This document shows, in pieces, positions 48,231-62,073 of a stretch of 64,000 nucleotides of DNA. The stretch spans positions 434,001-498,000 of the forward strand of contig NZ_JABBDY010000003.1 of assembly GCF_012847295.1 (NCBI RefSeq). The letters are read 5' to 3'. Numbering within the stretch: the first letter of the stretch is position 1; each line of letters opens with the position of its first letter. Position numbers and translations under genes: made by a program. The stretch comes from Microbacterium sp. MF43. Its GTDB lineage: Bacteria > Actinomycetota > Actinomycetes > Actinomycetales > Microbacteriaceae. Under the pieces are notes generated by a model. The model saw nothing but the letters and a program-made list of their open reading frames with translations. It did no database searches and was not told the origin of the DNA.

Positions 48231-49007
48231 GTGCTCGCCGACCTCACGGCCGGCGCGGTTCAGGACGCCGAGGCCCGCGCCTCGGAGCGGCCTCGTGCGG
48301 CGGTCGAGGCGGCCGCACTGGCGCAGCCGGCCCCGCTGGACGCACTGGCAGCCCTGAAGCCCGCGGATCGCGTCAAGATCATCGCCGAGGTCAAGCGGGC
48401 GAGCCCGTCTCGCGGCGATCTGGCCGATATCCCCGACCCTGCGCTGCAGGCCCAGCGGTATCAGGAGGGCGGGGCCTCGGCCATCTCCGTCCTGACCGAG
48501 GGACGCCGCTTCAAGGGGAGCCTGGCCGACCTCGAGGCCGTCAAGGCCGCTGTGGGTCTCCCCGTCCTGCGTAAGGACTTCATCGCGAACGAGTACCAGG
48601 TGCTCGAGGCGCGCGCCTCCGGTGCAGACCTCGTGCTCCTCATCGTCGCCGCGCTCGACCAGGACGTGCTCGCCCGGCTGCACGCGCTGATCCTCGACCT
48701 CGGCATGACACCGCTCGTCGAGGCGCACTCGGCCGCCGAGGTGGACCGGGCGGCCGATCTCGGCGCCAAGCTCATCGGCGTGAACGCGCGCGACCTCTCG
48801 ACGTTCGAACTCGACCGCGACCTGTTCGGGCGGCTCGCCGACCGCATTCCGTCCGACGCGATCAAGGTCGCCGAGTCCGCCGTGCTCGAGCCCGCAGACG
48901 TCACCCACTACCGCGCGGCGGGCGCTGACGTCGTCCTCGTAGGAGAGGCACTCGTGACCAACGACCCCGTGTCCACGCTTCGGGCCTTCCTCGGAGCGGG
49001 CTCATGA
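48231..49007 (+). CDS. trpC: Indole-3-glycerol phosphate synthase
   Basis: 258 residues, a TIM barrel that closes the indole ring. Catalytic and binding segments: [15 protein letters not shown] (Glu, Lys), [29 protein letters not shown] (catalytic Lys), [12 protein letters not shown] and [12 protein letters not shown] start 1 nt after the previous stop. trpB overlaps the end. Confidence 0.96.
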   Translation: MLADLTAGAVQDAEARASERPRAAVEAAALAQPAPLDALAALKPADRVKIIAEVKRASPSRGDLADIPDPALQAQRYQEGGASAISVLTEGRRFKGSLADLEAVKAAVGLPVLRKDFIANEYQVLEARASGADLVLLIVAALDQDVLARLHALILDLGMTPLVEAHSAAEVDRAADLGAKLIGVNARDLSTFELDRDLFGRLADRIPSDAIKVAESAVLEPADVTHYRAAGADVVLVGEALVTNDPVSTLRAFLGAGS

Positions 49008-50269
49008 ACCTGCGCGAGGCATCCGGCCCCTTCTTCGGCGAGTTCGGCGGGCGCTACATGCCCGAGTCGCTCGTCGCCGCGATCGACGAACTCACCGCCG
49101 AGTACGAGGCCGCCAAGGCCGACCCGGCGTTCCAGGCGGAGCTCGTGCGCCTGCTTCACTCGTACGCCGGGCGCCCGTCGCCCATCACCGAGGTGCGACG
49201 GTTCGCCGAGCACGCCGGAGGCGCCCGGGTCTTCCTCAAGCGCGAGGACCTCAATCACACCGGCTCCCACAAGATCAACAACGTGCTCGGGCAGGCGCTG
49301 CTCACCCAGCGGCTCGGCAAGTCGCGCGTGATCGCTGAGACGGGCGCAGGTCAGCACGGCGTGGCCACCGCGACCGCAGCGGCCCTGTTCGGCCTCGACT
49401 GCACGATCTACATGGGCGAGGTCGACACCGAGCGTCAGGCCCTCAACGTGGCTCGCATGCGTCTGCTCGGCGCGGAGGTCGTGCCCGTCAAGACCGGCTC
49501 GCGCACGCTGAAGGACGCCATCAACGACGCCTACCGCGACTGGGTCGCCAGCGTCGAGACGACCAACTACATCTTCGGCACGGCGGCGGGACCTCACCCG
49601 TTCCCGGCCATGGTGCGCGACTTCCAGAAGGTCATCAGCGAAGAGGCGCGGGCCCAGCTCCTCGAGGAGGCCGGCCGCCTGCCCGATGCGGTGCTCGCGT
49701 GCGTCGGGGGCGGATCGAACGCGATCGGCATGTTCGACGCGTTCCTCGACGACCAGGGCGTCAAGCTCTACGGCGTGGAGGCCGCCGGCGACGGCGTCGA
49801 CACGCCCCGCCACGCCGCATCGATCGAGCGCGGCCGTCCCGGAGTCCTCCACGGCGCGAAGACCTTCGTGCTGCAGGACGAGGACGGCCAGACCATCGAG
49901 TCGCACTCGATCTCGGCGGGCCTCGACTACCCCGGCGTCGGGCCCGAGCACGCGTGGCTCGCGTCGATCGGCCGCGCGGAGTACATCCCGGCGACCGATG
50001 ACGAGGCGATGCAGGCGCTGCGCCTGCTCTCCGAGACCGAGGGGATCATCCCGGCGATCGAGTCGGCGCACGCGCTGGCCGGCGCGCTGCGCATCGGCCG
50101 TGAGCTCGGCCCCGACGCGATTCTGGCCGTCTGCCTCTCGGGGCGCGGCGACAAGGACATGGACACGGCGGCGCGCTACTTCGAGCTGTACGACGAGGGG
50201 ACGGATGCCGCGACCGCCGCATCGGCACCTCACGACGACGCCGCCAAGGGCGAGGGGGAGAAGCTGTGA
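49004..50269 (+). CDS. trpB: Tryptophan synthase beta chain
   Basis: 421 residues. It joins indole to serine using PLP. The PLP lysine lies in [39 protein letters not shown] is the active-site Glu region, and [12 protein letters not shown] binds the PLP phosphate. It forms the alpha2-beta2 complex with TrpA. A 20-residue acidic, Ala-rich extension follows the usual end. Confidence 0.97.
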   Translation: MNLREASGPFFGEFGGRYMPESLVAAIDELTAEYEAAKADPAFQAELVRLLHSYAGRPSPITEVRRFAEHAGGARVFLKREDLNHTGSHKINNVLGQALLTQRLGKSRVIAETGAGQHGVATATAAALFGLDCTIYMGEVDTERQALNVARMRLLGAEVVPVKTGSRTLKDAINDAYRDWVASVETTNYIFGTAAGPHPFPAMVRDFQKVISEEARAQLLEEAGRLPDAVLACVGGGSNAIGMFDAFLDDQGVKLYGVEAAGDGVDTPRHAASIERGRPGVLHGAKTFVLQDEDGQTIESHSISAGLDYPGVGPEHAWLASIGRAEYIPATDDEAMQALRLLSETEGIIPAIESAHALAGALRIGRELGPDAILAVCLSGRGDKDMDTAARYFELYDEGTDAATAASAPHDDAAKGEGEKL

Positions 50270-51060
50270 CCTCGCGCGTGGCCGCGGCGATCGACGCCGC
50301 TCGCGCGGCCGGGCGCGGAGCACTCATCGGCTATCTGCCCCTCGGGTTCCCCGATCTGCAGACGAGCATCGACGCGGCCGTGACCCTAGCCGAGAACGGC
50401 GCCGACATCCTCGAGCTGGGACCGCCCTACTCCGACCCCGTGATGGACGGCACAGTCATCCAGGAGGCCACGCAGGCGGCCCTCGCCGGCGGGTTCCGCC
50501 TGCACGACACCTTCACTGCTGTAGCCGAGATCACTCGACGAGTCGATGTGCCGGTCCTCGTGATGACCTACTGGAACCCGGTTCTGCAGTACGGCGTGGA
50601 CCGCTATGCGGAAGATCTCCTCGCCGCCGGCGGCGCCGGACTGATCACGCCCGACATCACCCCGGATGCGGCGGAGGAGTGGATCGCGGCGAGCGAGCGC
50701 ACAGGGCTCGACCGCGTCTTCCTCGCGGCGCCCACCTCGACCGACGATCGGCTCGAGCTGATCGTGCGGCAGTCCACCGGCTTCGTGTACACCGTGTCGA
50801 CGATGGGCATCACGGGGGAGCGGGCGCAGCTGGATGCCGCGGCGCGCACCCTGGTCGCCCGCCTGCGAACTCACGGCGTGACCAATGCCTGCGTCGGGAT
50901 CGGCATCTCCAACGCCGAGCAGGTCGCCGGCGTCCTCGACTACGCCGACGGAGCCATCGTCGGCACCGCGCTCGTTCGCGCCCTGCGCGACGGCGGGCTC
51001 GAGGGTCTCGGAGAGGCCACGCGCGCTCTCGCCGCGGGCACGGCTCTGCCCCCGAACTAG
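50266..51060 (+). CDS. trpA: Tryptophan synthase alpha chain
   Basis: 264 residues. It releases indole from indole-glycerol phosphate. Catalytic Glu lies in [16 protein letters not shown], the Asp in [12 protein letters not shown], and phosphate is bound by TGERAQLD and [10 protein letters not shown]. The TAG stop forms part of the lgt -10 box. Confidence 0.96.
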   Translation: MTSRVAAAIDAARAAGRGALIGYLPLGFPDLQTSIDAAVTLAENGADILELGPPYSDPVMDGTVIQEATQAALAGGFRLHDTFTAVAEITRRVDVPVLVMTYWNPVLQYGVDRYAEDLLAAGGAGLITPDITPDAAEEWIAASERTGLDRVFLAAPTSTDDRLELIVRQSTGFVYTVSTMGITGERAQLDAAARTLVARLRTHGVTNACVGIGISNAEQVAGVLDYADGAIVGTALVRALRDGGLEGLGEATRALAAGTALPPN

Positions 51061-51063
51061 ACT
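51058..51063 (+). promoter_or_regulatory. -10 box for lgt overlapping the trpA stop
   Basis: TAGACT begins with the trpA TAG stop. Initiation near 51070 would give a leader of about 46 nt, containing CAAGGA before the ATG. Confidence 0.45.
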
Positions 51064-51115
51064 TTCCCCTGTCGGCCGGTCGCCGGCCTCCCCACCAGCA
51101 AGGATTCTCGTCTCC

Positions 51116-52105
51116 ATGATCAACGTCGCACAGAGCCTCGCCCAGGGCGTCGTCGCCAGCATCCCGAGCCCGCCGGAGGCGACGTTCACCCTGTGGCCGG
51201 GTGGCCCGACCATCTACTACTACGCGCTGTGCATCATCGCGGGCATCATCGCTGCGGTGCTCCTGACGAACCACCGCCTCACCAAGCGCGGCGCCGAGCC
51301 GTGGGTGGTCATCGACATCGCGCTGCTCGCCGTCCCTCTGGCGATCATAGGCGCCCGCATCTACCACGTGGTGACGCACTGGGACTTCTACTTCGGTCCC
51401 GGCGCCAATCCGGTCTCCGCCCTGTTCATCTGGGAGGGCGGCATCGCGATCTACGGCGCGCTCATCGGCGGCGCGATCGGTGCGTGGCTCGGGTGCAGGT
51501 GGACGGGGATCCGGTTCTGGACGTTCGCCGACGCGCTCGCCCCGGGTCTCCTCCTCGCCCAGGCGATGGGCCGTTTCGGCAACTGGTTCAACCAGGAGCT
51601 CTACGGGCTGCCGACCGACCTGCCGTGGGGCCTCGAGATCGCCTACCCGAACCCGGCTTGGCCGGTCGGCCTGCCGGAGGGAACCCTCTTCCACCCGACA
51701 TTCCTGTACGAGGTGATCTGGAACCTCCTCGGCGTGGTCATGCTTCTGTGGGCCGGTCGCAAGTTCCGCCTGCAGTGGGGCCGCCTGTTCGGACTGTACC
51801 TCGTCTGGTACAGCGCGGGCCGCATCGTGTGGGAGTCGATCCGCATCGACCCGAGCGAGATCATCCTGGGTCTGCGCACGAACGTGTGGGCGGCGATCTT
51901 CGGCGTCGTGGTCGGTCTCGCGATCTTCTTCGTGCAGAAGCGGCGGCATCCGGGCTTCGAACCCTCGCCGTACGTGCCCGGTCGCGAATGGAAGCCCGAA
52001 GGGGCTGTACAATCGCAGGACACCGACGAATTCGTCGACGTCAGCGAACCCCCGACGTCCGAAGTCGCCGAGGCCACCGCCACAAGCACTCCCGCCACGA
52101 AATAG
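51116..52105 (+). CDS. lgt: Prolipoprotein diacylglyceryl transferase
   Basis: 329 residues with about seven helices. It adds diacylglycerol to the lipobox Cys of prelipoproteins. The family signature is LLLAQAMGRFGNWFNQELYG (about residues 143-162), followed by the HPTFLYEVIWNL segment. The last 55 residues are a soluble, charged tail with no recognised domain. It is preceded by trpA, as in Mycobacterium. Confidence 0.95.
   Translation: MINVAQSLAQGVVASIPSPPEATFTLWPGGPTIYYYALCIIAGIIAAVLLTNHRLTKRGAEPWVVIDIALLAVPLAIIGARIYHVVTHWDFYFGPGANPVSALFIWEGGIAIYGALIGGAIGAWLGCRWTGIRFWTFADALAPGLLLAQAMGRFGNWFNQELYGLPTDLPWGLEIAYPNPAWPVGLPEGTLFHPTFLYEVIWNLLGVVMLLWAGRKFRLQWGRLFGLYLVWYSAGRIVWESIRIDPSEIILGLRTNVWAAIFGVVVGLAIFFVQKRRHPGFEPSPYVPGREWKPEGAVQSQDTDEFVDVSEPPTSEVAEATATSTPATK
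52008..52013 (+). promoter_or_regulatory. Possible gltB promoter inside the end of lgt
   Basis: TACAAT lies in the last 100 bp of lgt, in the region coding for its non-conserved tail. It would give a leader of about 150 nt for gltB. The 66 bp between the genes holds no better candidate. Confidence 0.3.
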
Positions 52106-52171
52106 CGCGCTCCCGGCGCGCACACGGGCCGACGTCGTCCCATCTTGAGCATCAACGTGAGGACGGTTGGT

Positions 52172-56771
<4,600 letters not shown>

Positions 56772-56779
<8 letters not shown>

Positions 56780-58238
56780 CCCGAAAGGCTTTCTGAAGGT
56801 CACCGAGCGCGAGCTGCCGCCGCGGCGGCCGGTGCCGGTGCGCATCATGGACTGGAAAGAGGTGTACGAGCCGGGAGACTCGGCCGTGCTCCGACGCCAG
56901 GCCGGGCGATGCATGGACTGCGGCGTGCCGTTCTGCCACAAGGGCTGCCCACTCGGAAACCTCATCCCCGAGTGGAACGACCTGACGTGGCGCGGCGAGG
57001 GCCGCTCCGCGATCGAGCGCCTCCATGCAACGAACAACTTTCCGGAGTTCACCGGCAAGCTGTGCCCGGCGCCGTGCGAGAGCTCGTGCGTCCTCGGCAT
57101 CAATCAGCCGGCCGTCACGATCAAGCAGATCGAGGCCTCGATCATCGAGGAGGCGTTCGCGAACGGCTGGGTCGAGGCCGAGCCCCCCGGCCGCCTCACG
57201 GGCAAGACCGTCGCCGTCGTCGGCTCGGGACCCGCGGGCCTCGCGGCCGCCCAGCAGCTCACCCGTGCCGGTCACACCGTGGCCGTCTTCGAGCGCGACG
57301 ACCGCATCGGAGGGCTGCTCCGCTACGGCATCCCGGACTTCAAGATGGAGAAGAAGCACCTCGAGTCGCGCCTGCGCCAGATGCGCGACGAGGGCACGCG
57401 GTTCCGCGCCGGCGTCGAGATCGGCAAGGACATCTCGTGGAGCGACCTGCGGGCGCGCTACGACGCCGTCGTCATCGCGACCGGCGCGACCGTCCCGCGC
57501 GAACTGGCGATCCCGGGCCGCGACCTGGCGGGCGTCCACTTCGCCATGGAGTACCTGGTCGAGTCGAACAAGGCGGTCGCCGGCGACGCTGTCGCCAACC
57601 AGATCACCGCCGAGGGCAAGCACGTCGTGGTGATCGGCGGCGGTGACACCGGGGCCGACTGCATCGGCACCGCCCACCGTCACGGCGCACTGAGCGTGAC
57701 GAACCTCGCGATCGGCCGCCGCCCACCGGGCGAGCGACCCGAGCACCAGCCGTGGCCGATGTCGCCGACGCTCTTCGAGGTCCAGTCCGCGCACGAGGAG
57801 GGCGGCGAGCGGTCCTACCTCGCGAGCACCGTCGAGTTCCTCGCGAACGACGCCGGAGAGGTGCGCGCGCTCCGCGTGGCCGAGACCGAGTTCGTCGACG
57901 GCCGCCGCGTCCCCAAGAGCGGGACCGAACGCGAGATCCCGGCCGACCTGGTCCTGATCGCCATGGGATTCACCGGCCCGGAGCGCACCCTCCTCGAGGA
58001 GCAGCTCGGCGCGCAGTTCACCACCCGCGGCAACGTGCAGCGCGAGAACGACTACCAGACCACCGCTCCCGGTGTCTTCGTCGCCGGCGACGCCGGCCGC
58101 GGACAGTCGCTCATCGTGTGGGCGATCGCCGAGGGCCGCGCGGCCGCCGCGAGCGTCGACGCCTACCTCATGGGCGCCACGCAGCTGCCCGCCCCCGTCC
58201 GCCCCACCGATGTCGCGATCGGCCTGCAGCCCGCGTAG
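56772..58238 (+). CDS. gltD: Glutamate synthase (NADPH) small subunit
   Basis: 488 residues. It feeds electrons from NADPH to GltB. The N-terminal Cys-rich domain binds 4Fe-4S clusters ([26 protein letters not shown], about residues 45-110). The FAD site is [17 protein letters not shown], and the NADPH site is [17 protein letters not shown]. The C-terminal [19 protein letters not shown] closes the FAD domain. It overlaps gltB by 8 bp. Confidence 0.97.
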
Positions 58239-58241
58239 GCT
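58236..58241 (+). promoter_or_regulatory. -10 box for pyk overlapping the gltD stop
   Basis: TAGGCT starts with the gltD TAG stop. Initiation near 58248 gives a leader of about 38 nt with GGAGA before the ATG. Confidence 0.5.
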
Positions 58242-58285
58242 GGCCACGGCATTCGCCCTCGAACACACCCGGAGAATTCACACGG

Positions 58286-59737
58286 ATGAGACGCGCCAAA
58301 ATCGTCGCCACCCTCGGCCCCGCCACGTCGACATATGAGAGCGTTCGCGCGATCATCGACGCCGGCGTGGATGTCGCCCGCTTCAATCTGAGCCACGGCG
58401 ACTACTCGGTCCACGACACGAACTTCGCCAACGTGCGCAAGGCCGCAGACGACGCCGGCCGCCCGGTGGCCGTGCTCGTGGACCTGCAGGGTCCGAAGAT
58501 CCGCCTGGGCAAGTTCGAGAACGGCCCGCACGAGCTGGCCGCAGGCGACATCTTCAAGATCACGACCGAAGACATCCTCGGCACGAAGGAGATCGTCGGC
58601 ACGACGTTCAAGGGCCTGCCGAACGACGTCAAGCCCGGCGACTTCCTCCTCATCGACGATGGCAAGGTGCGCGTCGAGGTCGTCGAGACCGACGGCACCG
58701 TCGTCACGACGAAGGTGATCGTCGGCGGGCCGGTGTCCAACAACAAGGGCATCAACCTGCCCGGGGTCGCCGTCAACGTCCCCGCGCTCTCCGAGAAGGA
58801 TGAAGCCGACCTCCGCTGGGGCCTCCGCGCGGGCGCCGACATCATCGCGCTGTCGTTCGTGCGCGATGCCAAGGACGTGCAGCGCGTGCACGTCATCATG
58901 GCCGAAGAGGGCCGTCACCTTCCCGTGATCGCGAAGATCGAGAAGCCCCAGGCGGTCGAGAACCTCGAGGAGATCATCGACGCGTTCGACGGCATCATGG
59001 TCGCCCGTGGCGACCTGGGCGTGGAGCTCCCGCTCGAGGCCGTCCCGATCGTCCAGAAGCGCGCCGTCGAGCTGTGCCGCCGCATGGCAAAGCCCGTCAT
59101 CGTGGCCACGCAGATGCTCGAGTCGATGATCGAGAACCCGGTCCCGACGCGCGCCGAGACGAGTGACGTCGCCAACGCCGTCCTCGACGGCGCCGACGCG
59201 GTGATGCTGTCGGGCGAGACCAGCGTGGGCAAGTATCCGGTCGTCGTCGTCGAGACGATGGCGCGCATCATCGACTCCACCGAGGAGCACGGCCTGGAGC
59301 GCATCCAGCCGCTCACCACCAAGCCGCGCACGCAGGGTGGCGCGATCACGCTCGCAGCGCTCGAGGTCGCCGAGTTCGTCGAGGCGAAGTACCTCTGCAT
59401 CTTCACCGAGTCGGGCGACACCGCGCGTCGCATGTCGCGCCTGCGTCCTCGGATCCCCATGATCGGCTTCACACCCGAGCCCGGCATCCGTCGCCGCATG
59501 GCGCTCACGTGGGGCGTGAAATCGACGCTCGTCGAGCACGTCACCCACACGGACCGCATGTTCATCCAGGTCGACGACTACCTGCTGGCCAACGACCTCG
59601 CGAAGGTCGGCGACAAGGTGGTGGTGATCTCGGGTTCGCCTCCCGGAATCATCGGCTCGACCAACGACATCCGCATCCACAAGGTGGGCGACGCCGTCCA
59701 CGGCAAGGCCCCGATCTACAAGTCCGGCGAGTTGTAG
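58286..59737 (+). CDS. pyk: Pyruvate kinase
   Basis: 483 residues. It converts phosphoenolpyruvate and ADP to pyruvate and ATP. Signature segments are RRAKIVATLGPATSTYESVR, ARFNLSHGDYSVH, the active-site IAKIEKPQAVENLEEII, MVARGDLGVELP and the C-terminal effector domain ending in a G-T/S-N-dependent tail. A strong hairpin follows. Confidence 0.97.
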   Translation: MRRAKIVATLGPATSTYESVRAIIDAGVDVARFNLSHGDYSVHDTNFANVRKAADDAGRPVAVLVDLQGPKIRLGKFENGPHELAAGDIFKITTEDILGTKEIVGTTFKGLPNDVKPGDFLLIDDGKVRVEVVETDGTVVTTKVIVGGPVSNNKGINLPGVAVNVPALSEKDEADLRWGLRAGADIIALSFVRDAKDVQRVHVIMAEEGRHLPVIAKIEKPQAVENLEEIIDAFDGIMVARGDLGVELPLEAVPIVQKRAVELCRRMAKPVIVATQMLESMIENPVPTRAETSDVANAVLDGADAVMLSGETSVGKYPVVVVETMARIIDSTEEHGLERIQPLTTKPRTQGGAITLAALEVAEFVEAKYLCIFTESGDTARRMSRLRPRIPMIGFTPEPGIRRRMALTWGVKSTLVEHVTHTDRMFIQVDDYLLANDLAKVGDKVVVISGSPPGIIGSTNDIRIHKVGDAVHGKAPIYKSGEL

Positions 59738-59754
59738 GCCTTTTCCGACTGCGC

Positions 59755-59797
59755 AGCGGTCGCGCTCACTATGCTGAGCGCGACCGCTGTCGTTTCT
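59755..59797 (+). terminator. Terminator after pyk
   Basis: A perfect 14 bp stem (59755-59768 with 59775-59788) has a 6 nt loop CTATGC and is followed by GTCGTTTCT. The loop edge also reads TATGCT (59770-59775), a possible -10 box for the next gene. Confidence 0.75.
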
Positions 59798-59814
59798 CTG
59801 TCTGGAGGATTCGC

Positions 59815-60192
59815 ATGGACTTCTTCTGGTGGCTGCTGTGGGGCTTCTGGTTCGTGGCCTACATCTACGTCGTCATCGTGATCATCACCGACCTCTTCCG
59901 CGACGAGAAGCTCAACGGCTGGCTCAAGGCGCTGTGGATCATCGCGCTCGTCTTCGTGCCGTTCCTCACCGCTCTGGTCTACGTCATCGCGCGGGGGAGC
60001 GGCATGGCCGAGCGCGCCCGCGCCCGTTATGTGAGCGCACCCGAGGTGGATGACTACAAGCCCTCCGCGTCGGCGAACCCGGCCGACGACATCGCCAAGG
60101 CCAAGGCGCTCCTCGACGCGGGAACGATCTCGCAGGGCGAGTTCGAGGCCCTCAAGAGCAAAGCGCTCGGAAACCAGTACTTCGGCGCATGA
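59815..60192 (+). CDS. PLDc_N/SHOCT domain small membrane protein
   Basis: 125 residues. Two helices (about 5-27 and 40-60) form a phospholipase-D-nuclease N-terminal (PLDc_N) type membrane domain with WWLLWGFWFVAYIYVV. The last 30 residues are a SHOCT domain (DDIAKAKALLDAGTISQGEF), a short C-terminal oligomerisation motif. TGGAGGA precedes the ATG. It lies between two terminators, so it is monocistronic. Function is unknown. Confidence 0.85.
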   Translation: MDFFWWLLWGFWFVAYIYVVIVIITDLFRDEKLNGWLKALWIIALVFVPFLTALVYVIARGSGMAERARARYVSAPEVDDYKPSASANPADDIAKAKALLDAGTISQGEFEALKSKALGNQYFGA

Positions 60193-60196
60193 GCGC

Positions 60197-60236
60197 GGAC
60201 GGGGGGCGGAGGCCGAGGCATCCGCCCCCCGTCCTT
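60197..60236 (+). terminator. Terminator after the SHOCT gene
   Basis: A perfect 14 bp stem (60197-60210 with 60221-60234) with a 10 nt loop is followed by TTCTCG. The stem is almost all G:C. Confidence 0.8.
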
Positions 60237-60380
60237 CTCGCTGCGCGGAGCGGGCCGTTCTCGAGGGTTCGCCCACCGGCGCGGAACGTCTGAAGGTCGC
60301 GATCAGGCGCGTCGGCTAACGTATCGGAGGGCGCGACCCCCACGGACCGCCCGAGACCTCGCCCCCTGAGGAGGACCCCG

Positions 60381-61910
60381 ATGACACGAACCCCCGAAGC
60401 GACCGTCCACATCCTGTCGAGCACCGTCGCAGAGGTCCACGTCGGATCGGACGTCGAAGAAGTCGTCGCCGCCGACAGCCGCGCTCTGCGCGATCGCGTC
60501 GTCGAGGAGATCCGCCTGCTGGCGGCATCCGCCGGCGAACCCGCCCACGCGACCCTCGTCGAGGGTTCCTCCCGCTGGCCGCTCGTGGTGCACCCCGACG
60601 GCCGGTTCGCCGAGTCGCTGGAGAGCGCGCCGGCAGCGTCGGCGCCGGCTCCCGCTCCCGTCGGGTCCGCTCCGGCGGTTCCCTCCGTGAGTGAGCCCGT
60701 GACGGATGCCTCGGCCCCTGACGCCGCGTCGCGATCCGAAGCCGCGCCGATGACGACGGCTGCCGACGTCCCCGCGCCCGCCCCGATGTCCGCCGCCGCG
60801 GCGCCGTCCGTCCCGGTGGCCGCCCCGCCGGTCTCCGCAGCACCGCAGACGGCGCCCGAGGCTCGCGCAGCCGCAGCGACTTTCGCCGCCGCTCCGCTGC
60901 CCGCACCCGAGGCTCGCGCAGCCGCCGCGGCTGACGCCGGCCCCCTCCGCAGCACGGCGTCGTCGCGCGACCTCGCCAAGCCGACGGTGCAGGACCTCCT
61001 CGACTCACGCGGCGGCGGAGACCGGCCGCGTGCGACGGAGGGCTGGCAGGGCGCGATCCGCCGGGCGACCGGGGGAGTGATCTCGCCTCAGCCCGGACGC
61101 GCGGAGCGCTCCCGCCTCGATCGCGCGAAGCGGGTGCAGCGCCGACTCGATGCCCCGCGGACGATCGTCGTGCTGAACCCCAAGGGCGGCGCGCACAAGA
61201 CCACGAGCACGCTCCTGCTGGCGGCCACCTTCGGCACGCTCCGCGGCGGCGCGACCCTCGCGTGGGACAACAACGAGACGCGCGGCACGCTCGGCTGGCG
61301 GGCGCAGCACGCGCCGCACCACCGCACCGCCGTCGACCTGCTCGAAGACCTGAACCGGTTCTCCGATCCCGACGGGTCGGGCCTGGCCACCCTCGACACC
61401 TACGTGCGCACCCAAGTCGACGCGCGCTTCGACGTGCTCGCGTCGGATGAGGACGCGGCAGCATCGTCGACGATCGACGCCGCAGCGTTCGACCGCCTGC
61501 ACGCGCTGCTGCGCCGCTACTACCGGCTCATGATCATCGACACCGGAAACAACATGCGCGCGTCGAACTGGATCGCCGCAGTGGCAGCCGCCGATCAGCT
61601 CGTCATCGTGTCGACGGTGCGCGAAGACACCGCCGCCAGTGCGGCCTGGCTGCTCGACGGGCTGCGCGAGAAGGGATTCGGCGACAAGGTCGACCGTGCC
61701 GTCACGGTGCTGACGGCGCCGTCGTCGCGCCCCGACCGGCGCCTCGAGTCGCGACTCTCACGGCACTTCGATCAGGTCACGTCGGGTGTCGTCATCGCTC
61801 CGTTCGACGCCTCACTCGTCGACGGCGGCCCGATCGACTTCGACGCGCTGTCGCCCGAGACGCGAGACGCCTGGCTGACGGTCGCCGCAACGGTGGCCGA
61901 CCGCCTCTGA
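60381..61910 (+). CDS. MinD/ParA-like ATPase with disordered N-terminus
   Basis: 509 residues. A small N-terminal domain (about 1-75) is followed by an Ala/Pro-rich low-complexity linker (about 80-195), then a P-loop domain (about 255-509). The Walker A is deviant: NPKGGAHKTTST (about 265-276), where MinD/ParA proteins read KGGVGKTT. Both lysines remain but His replaces the Gly before the second. WDNNETRGTLGWRA and MIIDTGNNMRASNW occupy the later motifs. The layout resembles EspI-like proteins of type VII secretion loci, but no such genes are here. The GTGA-type neighbours are absent; it is alone between a terminator and a convergent tRNA. Confidence 0.8.
   Translation: MTRTPEATVHILSSTVAEVHVGSDVEEVVAADSRALRDRVVEEIRLLAASAGEPAHATLVEGSSRWPLVVHPDGRFAESLESAPAASAPAPAPVGSAPAVPSVSEPVTDASAPDAASRSEAAPMTTAADVPAPAPMSAAAAPSVPVAAPPVSAAPQTAPEARAAAATFAAAPLPAPEARAAAAADAGPLRSTASSRDLAKPTVQDLLDSRGGGDRPRATEGWQGAIRRATGGVISPQPGRAERSRLDRAKRVQRRLDAPRTIVVLNPKGGAHKTTSTLLLAATFGTLRGGATLAWDNNETRGTLGWRAQHAPHHRTAVDLLEDLNRFSDPDGSGLATLDTYVRTQVDARFDVLASDEDAAASSTIDAAAFDRLHALLRRYYRLMIIDTGNNMRASNWIAAVAAADQLVIVSTVREDTAASAAWLLDGLREKGFGDKVDRAVTVLTAPSSRPDRRLESRLSRHFDQVTSGVVIAPFDASLVDGGPIDFDALSPETRDAWLTVAATVADRL
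60855..60925 (+). repeat. Short in-frame direct repeat
   Basis: A 20 nt sequence at 60855-60874 recurs exactly at 60906-60925, 51 bp apart (17 codons). Each copy encodes PEARAAA in the disordered linker of the MinD-like protein. Confidence 0.85.
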
Positions 61911-61942
61911 CCCAGGGGCGGGGCCGCGCCGTGCGGCTTCGG

Positions 61943-62025
61943 TGCCGGTGGTGGGAGTCGAACCCACACGCCCTTTCGGGCAACCGAGTTTGAGTCGGTC
62001 GCGTCTGCCATTCCGCCACACCGGC
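61943..62025 (-). tRNA. tRNA-Leu (anticodon CAA)
   Basis: Read on the minus strand the gene forms a 7 bp acceptor stem (GCCGGTG with CACCGGC). The anticodon arm ACCGA-CTCAAAC-TCGGT gives anticodon CAA, which decodes UUG. A long class II variable arm (GCCCGAAAGGGC) and a T arm with GGTTCGACTCC follow. The 3' CCA is not encoded (the genome reads CCG). It converges on the MinD-like gene. Confidence 0.96.
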
Positions 62026-62073
62026 AGGGCGGCTCGTGCCGCGCTACCGCGATTGACCATACCGTAGGATTCA

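Noticed and set aside
52106-52171. A riboswitch or T-box in the gltB leader
   Set aside because: The gap is short and shows no stem array, specifier loop or terminator.
52145-52171. TTG start 27 nt upstream for gltB
   Set aside because: It lacks a ribosome site, whereas the ATG at 52172 has GAGG upstream.
60597-60960. Repetitive DNA in the MinD-like linker as a CRISPR or mobile repeat
   Set aside because: The repeats are short, in frame and code for Ala/Pro-rich sequence, with no regular spacers or mobile-element genes.
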